A DNA stretch of 64,000 nt. It comes from Balanoglossus misakiensis. Its lineage: Eukaryota; Hemichordata. The stretch spans positions 16,120,001 through 16,184,000 of the forward strand of contig CM082576.2 in the NCBI GenBank assembly GCA_040954595.2. The letters are read 5' to 3'. Of the stretch, positions 1-12,200 are shown in pieces. The notes below the pieces were generated by a model. It was given only the letters and a program-made list of their open reading frames with translations. It had not been told where the DNA came from and did not search any database. The translations under genes and the position numbers were made by a program. The stretch's first letter is position 1; the number at the start of each line of letters is the position of its first letter.

Positions 1-1440
1 ATCCTGAAAAAATAGTAATTAACATACTAGTACACAATGTCTTTTCTTACAAATTTACAAATACAAATATAATTTTTTTTAAAAGATATGTGCACTGGAA
101 CTTGGAAGTGATATTAAAATTTAAACTCTTTGTGAGTAACATTTACTGCATGGACCTGCCTGCAGGTAAGTTTATTTTGTAAAATTTGGTCTGCATCACA
201 CCGAAATTACTTCAGGCACCTGTTGCTGAGTGGCATATTTGTGTCTGTCATTTTAATAGAAGAAAATGATCAATATTTTTTTTCCAGTATGGTCTGATAC
301 ATTTGTTCATAATATGGAATAACTGTGACAGTTTGTATGGCTATAGACTACTTCAGGATAGGGTATCTGCAATGCATGATGGTATAATTTGCGTTCAACA
401 TAGCGTCTAGTACATGGCTAACGCACGCGATCAGAACACAAACTGTCCCACAACACCCTGCGTTATTCTATCCACGAAGTGGTCCATGTCATCTCTTCCT
501 GAAAGGCCACAACCAAGTGTCAGCACAGACTGTTTTATCGCAGTCCTGATAATTAATTGCCATCACTAATCCAGTCCATTTCTTTGCATGTGGAAATGCA
601 CGTACATGATATTGATGACATAATTCCTATTTTAAACGGACCCACTTCAGGTTCTGTTGCCCTGACAACAGACACGGTCACCTTGCGGCTGCCAATATGT
701 CTTAATCCTACACAAACAATCACTCTGTTACTTATTGACAAGACTCTACTAGTGAATGATTTGAAAGAATTTGCACTGAGCCGTACCATCCCATTAAAAA
801 TGATTTGGGATAAACTTCTGAAATCTTAAATCCTTCTCAACACTTCTTCCTGATTTTAGCAGATTAAGTGTTGGTACCCGAATGCAGGATGAAGACAATT
901 TGGTTGCAATCAAATGACAAAATAACAGCTCACATGTTCATTCCACAAACCATCTGAACATACTGGTACTTAGTTTATATATTGATAAAGGTTTATCACA
1001 TGCTTTTCTACTGGACAGGTGAAATAAGTCTATTTAACCCTGTGGGCAAGAATCACATCTGACAAGTGTTGTTTGTGAAAACTGCTTCACAGGTGGCATG
1101 CAGATATCAGTTGATTTTTTTTTTCACTCTAAAAGAAACTTGTGCTAATTTTTGGATTAGAGAAAAGAAATAGACCTGACTTTATCAAATATTTAAAATT
1201 CAAAATGGCTATTGAACTCTACATGAACTCATGAGAAATATTGAAATTTGAGTCTTTCTAAATGACAGAAACACTGATATTTCTGAAACAATATTTTGCA
1301 TTGTTTACATGACAATGGTGATAAGATTTTCTGGAATTTGATTTCTTTGAAGATCAACTCTGTAATGTATTGTGTTGATATGTATATAATATGTGAAGTC
1401 AATGGTGAAAAGGCTGCAGGCATGCTAGAGCTATGGATAC
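1..1440. other. Left edge: FSIP1 intron or uncharacterised DNA
   Basis: No further FSIP1 exon could be recognised. An open plus-strand frame at 557-829 has no known motif and is not called. Remaining FSIP1 exons are presumably left of the window. Confidence 0.4.
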
Positions 1441-3779
1441 CTTCATTATGATGTGGTGGTGGGGCTAATGCCAAGAACTTCATGGTGTTATCCTTGGCTT
1501 CCTTCAACTCTTCTCTGCCTTCTGGTTTGGCTCTCTCCAATTCTTCTTGCATCTGTTTCTGCAGCTGCAGTCGCTGTCTCTTCACCTCTCTCTCTCGTTT
1601 GATTTTCTGTGCCAGGATCTTGTCCAGTTTCTTCATCTTCTTGATGGCCGCTCGGAGTTTGGGATCTTGGATTGCGTCGTCTTCGTCATCCTCCGCTTCA
1701 GCTTGTGAAGACGGCAGCTGTCTGGAACCACGCGAGTCTGCTGTTTGTCTTTCATTTTCACTTCTGACGCTCAACTCACCATTCTCTTCAGTGTCTCCTG
1801 ATGAAAAAATATAATAATAAAAAATATTTATTGGTTGAGGTGGTCAAAACTGCAGGATGACCACTTATGCATGATCTCAAACTGACATTTTGCAAAATAC
1901 TGTCAAAATTACCTCTTGAAAGCATTTTTTTCCAAAGATTCAAAATGCGCCATGGTACACAACTAAAGCTGGCAAGCTTCCAAATAGCCGCAATTGGACA
2001 TGAAAATCCTTTTTATTGGGTTGGTTTAAATCTGAGCAAATTCCAACACATTTAAATAAAGTTTGCTGTGCTTTGTGATTTTTTTTGTTTCAATGACATC
2101 ACCTATCAGCCGAAACTACCAAAATAAAACTTTGAATGTATTTTCTATAATTTCATTTTCTGTTCACAAAAATGTACACTTTCATGACTTTTATAAAACC
2201 CTCATATATGAACATTTGATGAAGGTAGACATATAATCATGAGGTTTACTGCTCCTCCAATATACAGTAAAACGGGTTATTTTCGCAAGCAATAAATTTG
2301 TGCGAAATACGCGGGAACCAAAAAAAACGTGAAAATAAAAAGTTGCATAAAATGTTTTTCGGAGATAACGATGTAGTAAATGAAATAAGAGACTGCGAAA
2401 ATTAATCCACGCGTAACAGTTGCCTCTATCGATATCGCAAAAATGTCCTGTCGCAAAAATAACCCGTTTTACAGTAGTACAATGTATACAATATACTCAT
2501 CAATACATGGCTGCATTTTTTGAATAACTCTATAAATGTAAATGAAATATAAATGATGACAAATAAATTGAAATTTTCTTACTTGAACACAGCAATTGCT
2601 TCAATGTATCGGTTGCATTCTGTTCACTGTTATCATCCTCTTCACTGTCTGAACTGTGATATTCAACAACTTCCAAATCATGTTCCTATCAAGTAATAAA
2701 AAGGTATAGGTTGAACTGATACAGTGACAGTCTGTACTTACATGTACAGCTGGTGTAATCTTATTGAAGCTTCTATTCAACAAACTCATGTTTTTGCACA
2801 TGTATACAACTTACAACTTGTGCATCATCATCATTAACCACAGGCCTCTTTATGACACAATTTTGAACATGTTACCTGCATGATAGGAAGATAAAGTCTG
2901 GTACATAAAATGCAGGAAAACATGCCACATTCTATAGAAAACTTAACTGTACATGTATTTGATACTTCAAAAAGACGTTTGCCGAAATATGACTGAGGTT
3001 TGAAATAAATAATGAAGGCTTTTAAAGAATGACTCAGATAATAAACTGGAATTGTCGACTATGCATGTACCAAGTCTGTTGTAACCCTACGAAGAGAGAA
3101 GTATTTGTGAAAAATAAACATCTACTTGAGTTATCAATGGCTTGCAGAGAAGTACCATTTGGTAATCACTGAAACTTTACAGAACTGTCATTTGGAAAAT
3201 GTCTGAAACACATTTACAGCAGAGATCATGCAAGACTTACATGATGAGTCCAGCCTCAGTATAGCCACATACCTCTGCAGATGTACCGCTTGGGAACATG
3301 CATGCATGAGTAGCAATGAGGCATAGTCAGCCTTGAAAGACCTGGCACAGCTGAGACACCCATGTGAACAAGGCATTGTTACCACCAATACTGCACGTAG
3401 CTATTTGAGCGATGGTCATCTTATAGTGACAGACATATGCGAGCTTTGATTGGTACTGAATGGTATTTGTCTTTTTATTTCTCATTGGCTAATACATCGT
3501 TTTAGGCTTCCAATACAGCTAGATGTATTTGCAGAGCTGAGCTTCAACAAATACAGGATAAATCAAACGACTGAGTTCCACACCCACCTGTTGAGAAATG
3601 TCTTCAGGAGGTAGAAGTTCTAGAAGCGTGGGCGTTGTGATTCTTTGCGGAGCTCTGGTTGCCAATGGAGACGACACCCCGCTCAATGAGACCCTACTGC
3701 TGGGCCGACTGCCAGTTCTGGGTCTCTCAGTGTTTGCCCGTCTGCTAATGTCATCCAAGCTGCCACGCTCAATGTCCAT
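1441..3779 (-). CDS. FSIP1: Fibrous sheath-interacting protein 1 (FSIP1), 5' coding exons, partial
   Basis: Three coding exons on the minus strand: 3588-3779 (start codon at 3779-3777; the exon reaches 3794 as 5' UTR), 2583-2685 and 1441-1797. Phases join cleanly (0, then 1). The protein opens MDIERGSLDDISRRAN, close to my memory of the FSIP1 N-terminus. An acidic EHDLEVVEYHSSDSEEDD stretch follows, then the hallmark coiled coil with IKKMKKLDKILAQKI and a long charged helix, ending near NTMKFLALAPPP. FSIP1 is a coiled-coil protein of sperm flagella and cilia that binds the fibrous-sheath anchoring protein AKAP4 in mammals. About 217 codons are seen; the C-terminal half must lie left of the window. 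The donor at 1439-1440 (AAG/gtatcc) is the least certain join: the frame stays open to 1229, but that extension is AT-rich and looks intronic. Confidence 0.8.
2263..2477. mobile_element. MITE family C copy (FSIP1 intron)
   Basis: Inverted repeat with ends ACAGTAAAACGGGTTATT and AATAACCCGTTTTACAGT, and inner arms rich in GCGAAA. About 215 bases. A TA target is possible. Confidence 0.82.
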
Positions 3780-4941
3780 GTTTACGTTTCCAAGCTGATG
3801 CAGAGTGAAAAATAGCGCAGAATAGTTACTCACAAAGCCTCGTTAACAACTTAAAAATTGGCACTGTTTGCAAACATTTTGAACTGGCAAAAGGTCAAAT
3901 TTCTAACATTCTTTTCTTCCTAAGCCTGTAGTTTCTATTCTGACTTGATTCTCAAATATAAGTAACGAAACTACTACATTTTGTACTACTTAATAAAAAT
4001 TCCCTGATCAAAATCACATGTATTTGATTCCTTATTTTAAACTTTAAGAACTATCACCAGACAAACCGAAATCAGTCAATCACAATATTGTACATATAAT
4101 GGCAGTAACCAAGCAGCATTATTTGCTGAGAAAACACCTGAAAATAAAAATTTCAAGAACGTTTGGAGTAACGAGATTGTTCATTGCAGACAACCACACA
4201 TGCTGACATTGTGGTTGTTCACGACCACAAGAATGCACCAAGGATGCTATTCTTGGTGCATTGCAAGAACATTTATGTTCGTACCGTGGGTTTTTATACC
4301 TGCTGACAATAACAGTGTAAAAGAAAAATGAAAATATCAACAAACGTCCACATTATTCCTCCATCACTTTGTTTTTAACGCATTGTTTTTAAAGGCATGG
4401 TTAAATCCATGCACAGTGAAATGAAATTATGGAGTCAAAAGTTTAAAATTAAAACATAATTTTAAATTTTGTGATAAAAGTTTATTATTAATTTGGAATC
4501 TCAGCAATTCTCCCTGGCGCAATGGTGGACCAGCTCAGCCAAGAACAATTAATTCTTGTGATGAGTTGTACTTTGTATTGTGCACCTAAATTACATCACC
4601 TGCCTAAACTTTAGACATGTATGTAGAAAGCTGTTTTGCTCTTTTCAATAGACTAGTTCATTTCATTACGTACAAGGTTAAGTATCTGTAAAAAGGATTG
4701 AATTAAAAAAATTATTGTGTATAAATGGTCCTTTGGACCGTGGTGGGTAGAATGCAGATAAAGAATCTCCAGTCATAATAATGCGTACATGTCCATGTAC
4801 ATGTAGAGATGATATTTGTTTGCACAGGACAAATTGCCCCAAACCTCTGTAATTATTACACCAGTCACTCTACCAAGTGACTAATGCATACATGTACATT
4901 TATGTACAACATGCATGTACATGTACATCTACACTCAACAC

Positions 4942-5116
4942 TAGACTCTCTCACAGCCCCTCTCGCTGTCTAATGCAGGCTAATGGTCTTATTGCATGTG
5001 TGCCCGGCGAGAGGTTCGCTACACAACACCATATGGGGCTTCTCCCTTGCCAAACGGTTGAGGGCGGGTCAGTGAAGAGCCTTGTTGAAGCAAACCAGGG
5101 CCTGTGAGAGAGTCTC
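4942..5116. repeat. Inverted-repeat element E (FSIP1 intron 1)
   Basis: Ends AGACTCTCTCACAGCCCC and GGGCCTGTGAGAGAGTCT form a near-perfect pair. The centre contains ACCATATGGGGCTTCTCCC and GAGAGCCTTGT-like text shared with the 8.2 kb copy. Dense TACATGTA palindromes surround it. Confidence 0.7.
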
Positions 5117-5295
5117 AACACATACATGTACATGTCGACACACATGTAACAGCTTTAAGAAACACATCCACTAAATAACCAAAGTCCATGGTCCATACAT
5201 GTAGATTCAGTAAAATTTGTTGTAAAAAAACAAAACAAAAAAACATAGGAGCAGATAGCCTAAGTGTTGCTGTACTGAATTACATGTGTAGCAAA

Positions 5296-5353
5296 AACTC
5301 GTGTGAGAAATACGATCCCAGGTCCCTGGGAGTCCCTGGGAGTGTGAGATTCT
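5296..5353. repeat. Short imperfect palindrome
   Basis: CTCGTGTGAGAAATACGATC on one side and GGGAGTGTGAGATTCT on the other flank a doubled GTCCCTGGGA. A related inverted fragment, with AGAATCTCACACCCCC and TGTGAGAAATCTTATCCC, lies near 48604-48700 in EML6 intron 12. Confidence 0.4.
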
Positions 5354-5926
5354 ATTAGTCTCCATATGAAGAGTGTGGACGGGACCTAATCAGGTTATCA
5401 ATTTCATTTCATTTCATTGTCCCCAATCACAATCAAGAATATGGAACAGTGTGTTTACATCTGGTGTACCACTGGCAATCCCATCTGGGTTTTTCAAATT
5501 AATATGTGTGCGCCTTTCTCTAACTCTAACTTTAGACGATAGCATCAATATTTTCTAGTCGATATATCGGGCATGTGTTATGTTTACCAGCGGTCCAAGC
5601 TCGAGGTTTTGCATTGGTTTGTGGTTTTGCCGTCTAACACACAAACCAAGGCAAACCCACTTGCTACTGAACTGCAGCTACGTACAGATCTGTGTGTTCG
5701 CGGCGTTACACGGCCTCCATCACACAGACCTGTACGCAGGGCTAGTGTAATGTCGCGACCTCATGACCGTAACTCCATATCATGAAATGATACATCGCCC
5801 GGTGTTACTTTGACAACCACAGACGCTACATGATGTAAACCGTTTTCATCACCCTTGTTTGGCGTGTACGTATAAAGCCGTTCGCTTTGAGATACAGTGA
5901 AATAGTGTATTCAGTCGCATACTTAC

Positions 5927-6045
5927 ATTCAAATGAAAACCTTTAGGGCTTGTCAACTTATCTCAACAGCTGAAGCTTTTCTCTGGTCGAGCTCCCGATC
6001 CTGTTTTCAACTGTCAAGATTATTATCGTCAGCCATTTTGGAATT
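5927..6045 (-). other. FSIP1: Probable FSIP1 5' UTR exon with a 9-codon upstream ORF
   Basis: The first FSIP1 coding exon begins after a minus-strand acceptor (ctctgcatcag, ending at 3795), so a noncoding exon must lie upstream. A near-perfect donor GTAAGT occurs on the minus strand at 5921-5926, just before the shared promoter. The exon would contain a short ORF, MADDNNLDS, from 6036 down to 6007, which could dampen FSIP1 translation. The transcription start is inferred, not seen. Confidence 0.45.
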
Positions 6046-6292
6046 TACTACTGCGCAGGCGCAATCTGCTCTCCAATGACCTTTGAACTTTTCACCGTGA
6101 TCTCCTTTCACATGTGGAAAACACAAAGCACGTGAGTCGTGAGTGGATGGGCTGTTGTGCTGATCTGCCAGATTTTCGCTGAATCATCTGTTTTGCTTTC
6201 TTCCTAACCTATAAATTTCAGCATTCAACATCACCTCTTCACTTAGATTTGCCAACCGCTTGTTTGTGAAAACAAGTTTGAGAGTGTTTGCC
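6032..6292. promoter_or_regulatory. Compact bidirectional promoter between FSIP1 and APEX1
   Basis: The two genes are head to head, with about 250 bases between the inferred FSIP1 5' exon and the APEX1 start codon. The region is locally CpG-richer than its surroundings. It carries an NRF1-like site CTGCGCAGGCGCA (6051-6063), a YY1-like GCCATTTT (6032-6039) and a CACGTG E-box near 6130. No clear TATA box is placed. These factors are typical of housekeeping TATA-less promoters; use by either gene is inference. Confidence 0.45.
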
Positions 6293-9200
6293 ATGCCGAA
6301 AGCGAAAAGAAAGGTATGTGTCGGGCTCTGATTCTGAATGACAATTGACAGCACGAGCGACTAGCTTGTTTTTGTCAGTATTTCCATGGATAAACACATC
6401 CATGACGTTCATTTTCATATTCAAAAGTCTCACAATTACTGACTGATTTGTAATTTGTATTTACAGTACCCCGAATCACAACCAAACACATTTTTTTTGT
6501 AAATAACAAAACATCAAACAAAAGAGAACTCGATCGGCTGGAGGGGGGGGGGGGGTCCGATACGGTGATACGGTTGCCCATATGTGACAACAAAATCTCA
6601 AAACTCGAATATGTGCAAACACATTTTATTTTTTTTATTGGACACAATTTTCCAAACTTCAGATTTGGGGAGGCATTGAGTGACCCCCTGACCACCCCCA
6701 GGTTCCTACATGTACGCCAATGTCTACATGTACATGTATATATGTTGGATCTGGTTCACTTAGTGGACACGACTATACCCCATGGCAACGATATCATGGC
6801 AATGAGGGTGAGTTATGGTCAGGGTTAGGAGGGTTAGGGGTGGCAATGTGAGGGTGAGTTTAACCCATACCCTAACCCTCCTAACCCTAACCCTAAAAAG
6901 CAGGGTATCGCCCATGGGGTATAGTCGTGTCCACTAAGAGAACCAGATCCTATATGTTGAGGTGACGTACCTGTAAGGTTAGTAAGTTTTGACCCTAGTC
7001 TGCCGGTCACTTTGTACATGTACTTATGCTTTATTTTGGTGTTCTTACATTACAGTCAGCAGGAGCAGGCAGTGATGCCGAGGCAGCTAAGAAAGCCAAG
7101 GTATGCTATGTACAATTATGTAAAAAGGAGTTAAATTTGATACACTACAGACTGGTGGCTCTCATTCAGTGTGCACCCAATTCCTGTGTTCAGCGACAAA
7201 CAGTGGCCCACTGCATGTATTCTCTGAACTTGATTTAGTGTAAATAGACTTGGATGGGATAGCTGACATGTGACTACAGATAATTTGCATAGTGAATCAC
7301 AGACTTTGTACATGTATTTAATATTCTTTATTTTGATGTCCTTACAGTCAGCAGAAGCAGGCAGTAGTGATGGCGAGGCAGCTAATAAAGCCAAGGTATA
7401 CGTTACCATTTTATGCACAGGTCTCAGACCAATCACCAGTATTTGTTCAGTGGTACTTGAAGAAAGTAAATGGTCACACACGAGTACAGAAAAAAAAAAC
7501 GTTTTCACTCGAATTAATGAGAAAAACAAGTTTTCCTGCATTTCTTGGACTCAGGCTGTTTGTGTCCTACATTTACATGTCTTGACCCAGCTGAACTACC
7601 AGTAACTGACAATTAAAGCCACCTCGAAATTAGCTATATATCAAATTGAGGCTCAAAATTTTGGCAAGGAAAAAATGCAGCTCTTGTTTTAAGCATAAAA
7701 TACATATGGAATATTGGGGGAGGCAGTATAACAGTCCCAGCGTAACTTTTGTAAGGATGATTAGTACTAAGTACATATTTATTATTTTAATGTTGACAGG
7801 TTGCTGATGGAAAAGATGACCCTCCCACTTCGGAATCTTCGAATTTCGATTCAGATGCAAAAACAAGTGATGGAAAGTAAGTGTTCATAATCATGCGCAT
7901 TGTCATAATTCTATGACCTGTTTGTAAATAGAATATATCATGGGTTAGTGGTGATTACTTGTATTGGAGTAGATTTATTACAGCAGGAAATGCCAGTGCG
8001 ACAGTTAACATTAAAAATATTAAAACTTTTGAGATTATGTTTCCATGTACAGCTCTATTAACCACTTTTCTTATTAAGGTAAGCCCAACCTATGGGATAA
8101 AATTAATATCAGAAAAAGTCAGCCTTTACCTACACCTATAGTATTGCGTGGTTGTTACTTGTTATGTTTTGAGCAGTTGTCTAGATAGTAGTCAAACAAT
8201 ATTTGGAGAACATACGGTACATGTATGTCCCTAGACCTTCTCTATGTAAACTTACTGTATGATTGAATGTGTGCCCAGGGCCCCTCAATGGCCGATTGAA
8301 GCTCAGCCAGCTAGAGGGCAACATCACCCTATGGTGCTTCTTCTTTGCTAAACAGTTGAGGCATGTAGAGAGCCTTGTCGCAAAACTATGGGCTGTGAGA
8401 GAATCTAATACGTCTCCTGCTTTTTTTACCTCCACTGTCAAAGGCATATATGTACAGTGCTGGTTGTACACTTGACTGTTTCATTTCTAAGTAAATGAGA
8501 GCATGGTGTTAATTCTTTTTCTTCAACAGGAGGTGGAATCTCAAGATTGTTTCCTGGAATGTAAATGGAATTCGAGCGTGGGTAAAGGTACGCATCATTT
8601 GTGCATAGAAAACTAGTTTTTGTCATTTTGTCTATTCTTGAGACATACAATTCAGTGAAACTTCATATTTCTGTCAGCTGTATCTGATGCATTCTAGTTA
8701 CTAGTACTCCAAGTTTTAGTTTCAAGAGTAGTTCCTTTCGTTGATGTTTTTCATATCTGCTTCATCCTTTTTGTTTACTTTCTGACAATTAAATAATTAC
8801 ATAAAAAATCAAGGAAGATACTGTATTGTATGCATTCTTGTTTGATCATAACTATTTTTTATCCAAATGATTTTTTGTCGGCTACAGAAAGATGGACACA
8901 AATATGTTCGAGAGGAAAACCCAGATATATTCTGTATCCAGGAAACCAAATGTCAGGAAGGGGAGGTTCCTGACGAGGTCAATTTTGACGGTTACCATAG
9001 TTACTGGTCCTCTGCAGAACAGAAGGGGTATGCAGGCACAGGGTTCTATTCCAAGACTGAACCAATGAAGGTTACATATGGATTGGGTAAGGTGGATCAT
9101 TACATTGGAAAACAGCCAGGAACGATATGTTGTTTAGTGATTATTGTGGAAATTCTTTTGTGCTTGATTGGAAATACAGCATTGCCGTGTAATCATGCAG

Positions 9201-12200
9201 TGTTCTGCCAAGTGTGCACTTTTGCAAACAGGTGTAAAATACAGATGTGCTCCCAAATAGCAAACTTTTACGACACCTGAGTGACCTCACATCATGGCGT
9301 TTTGTTGGTACATGAATGACATGATCATTCAACATTATGTACAGCGTTCACCCTTTTTTAACAGACAGTATTCTAAATTATAATTCCAGGATGAGTTAGA
9401 GTCCACAGATTCAAAAAGTGTGATCAGTTGTTCCAGACTTTAAACTCAAAATGGTAATCTCGTACCAACAAAATGGCAGGCCATAAAGGTCGCATAGGGG
9501 TCATGAAAGTGGCATGTTGTCATTTGAGGTCCAGAACCCCCTTGAATATCACAACTTCTAGTTTAAATAGAACTTACAGAATGTACACACAATTTTGCAA
9601 CTACAATGTCATTGATACCAGATTTATCACTTTACATGTAGGTATTCCTAAACATGATAAAGAAGGCCGACTCATTACAGCAGAATTTGAGAATTTTTAT
9701 GTGGTGGCAACGTGTAAGTAAATTTTCACCTTTTATGTCTGTTAAAGGGACAGAGTCTCTCTCTAGCTGCCCTTTTTCCATTAATTATGTTTGATAAAAG
9801 ACACAGTTTATGTTTTTCTATATGTGGATGTATAGTGCATCAATGGTCAACCACACACACCTTCCATCCCACTTGTAGACACGAGAGTGAAAAAAACTCG
9901 CCATAATGAATAATCGGTCTGTACCATTTATTTATTTTGGGCGAGTTTTTATCCTCAAATCATACAAACTTCCAGTTCTATTGGAAAATGTCATTTATCA
10001 ATTTTGATTATGTCGATTTGTTTTCTTTTGTAGACATTCCCAATGCTGGACAAGGATTGAAAAGGTAAGGCTTTTTATCTAGGTGTTCCCCACAAAAAAA
10101 CATAATTGGAGCTGTAGAAAGACAATAGAGCAAAACACAGTGACGAAACAAGTTTGATAGAAATGTCACTGAACCCCAAGTGCCACACTATGTCAATGGA
10201 TAGCCAGACATGTCATGCATTACCTATATGGTATTGGCGATTGAGTTTAAACAATGCCTGATTCCAGAACGTGTGATAGGACTTGTTACTACAGCTTGAA
10301 ATGTAGAAGGCCAGAATTCATCCTTGTTAACTCTTTCACCCCTGGTTCCCGCTTTGGAGGTCCAACCGTACCATAGAAAACAATGGGCTTGGACTATACC
10401 ATCGTGGTGAAAGGGTTAAATGGCAGTGATGAGTCTATTGGCTACAGAGTTACTTTATGTAGAATCCTACACCGATCCATGAATGCATTTTAACGTACAG
10501 CGATTGGAAATTTAAACAAATAGCTGATTACTAAAATTTGGTTCTAAATAAATGTGTGATTAACATTAAGATAAACTCATAAAACCATAATTTACAAAAA
10601 GTATGAATGCAAATCAAAGCAAAGATTTTAATATAATAAAATAAATACCAATTTCCCTAATAGTCCTACTTTTCTGATGAAATATATGCACAGATCATCT
10701 TGGTTATAAGGCAATTTTGTTAAACTGCATTTACTTTTCAACGAATGAACTCATTTTACCTCTTCAGAAGTGACAAAAATTCTTCAAGTTTTCCAACTAT
10801 TTAATTTCCGGCTTGACCTCTGTTTACGTGTATTTTTGTTTCAGACTAAGCTATCGACAAGGGTGGGATAAAGACTTCAGAGAATACCTGAAGAAACTCG
10901 ACTCTGAGAAGCCATTGATTTGGTGTGGAGACTTGAATGTGGCCCATCAAGAAATAGGTAGATGTGATGCATATTAGTATTCCAAGTTTCATTTATGGAT
11001 CTTATTTATGTAATTTTAATTTTTGTTGACTTGTTGTGTTTGGGTTAATGATTGGACAGCATCATCAATGGAAAAGACATATACATATGTACTTATATGC
11101 ATGTTGGTGGGTATGTCAGTGTTTTTGCTAAGGTTGGGGAACATTGGTAAATGACTTGGGAACCCCAGTAACGCTTCTGCTATCTACTACCGTAGTTTGC
11201 CGGGTAAGAGCCCCGGGTGCTGGGCCAACAGATTAGCGAAAAAACAGGGGGGGGGCTTTAGCCCGGATATGGCCTCGAGATTTATGCAAATGAGGGATGG
11301 CCACCGAGACTTTTATGCACATTTTTGAGTGGTTCATTCTCCGAGTCCAAGTCGGGATCTTGGGTGTTTCGCGTCGAGGACGGACTGAAGCAGCTCCACG
11401 CGGCCGCTTTGGAAAGCTCCCCGATGACCTCATACGCGGCAGCGCGTCCATCTACGTGATCGTTGAATTCGAGGCACGGTCCCGAGGGACCTGTCTGAGG
11501 TCATGTTTTCTAGAGCGGCTATATATAACTCAGCGTGGCCAGTCGGCCGCGGTGGGTACGATAATCAGCGCGAAAGCAAATCATCATACATTTTTTTTTC
11601 ACTTTTAGTGACTTTGGGGATGAAAATCCGCCTTTTTTGCATTGCACTTTATTAAATTTCCAAGAATTTAATGGATATTCGGCCGGGGGGGGGGGGGGGG
11701 GGGGGGGGCTTTAGACCGGATATGGCCTCGATCTACAAATGGGCCCTAAAACCAGGGGGGGGCGTTTGTCCGAGCAGGGGTTCTTACCCGGACAACTACG
11801 GTAATATGACTGCATACTTAGATATACTAAGGGGAACCCTGGTAAAATGACTGGGGAACCCCAGTAACATTTACCTTGGTGCCGCCCTTAACAAAAACAC
11901 TGTATGTGCACAGGAATGCAAAAGTACCAATGTTTCTGTAGGTGTTTTGAGGATAAATAAAAGTTATGTTTTCAGAAACTTGGGTACTAGTAATTGAATT
12001 TACCAGAAGTGTTGAAATACAGTTTCACTGGCCTGTTCAATAGTCTGAAGTGATGAGACAAATGTTCGAGTGACATACATAATGTGTGTAGAATTTCTGT
12101 AGCACATATATATGTATGTATAATTGTATGTTTTGATCTGTGGCACTGGGGAATAAACCTAGTGCTCCAAGACCAGAAAACCACTCCAGCCAAACAGAGA

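Noticed and set aside
557-829. Open plus-strand frame of 90 codons at the left edge
   Set aside because: No motif, no splice context, and it lies in a probable FSIP1 intron or downstream region. Chance or unknown repeat is more likely.
1229-1440. Read-through extension of the third FSIP1 coding exon
   Set aside because: Open to a stop, but sequence becomes AT-rich and unlike FSIP1; a plausible donor precedes it.
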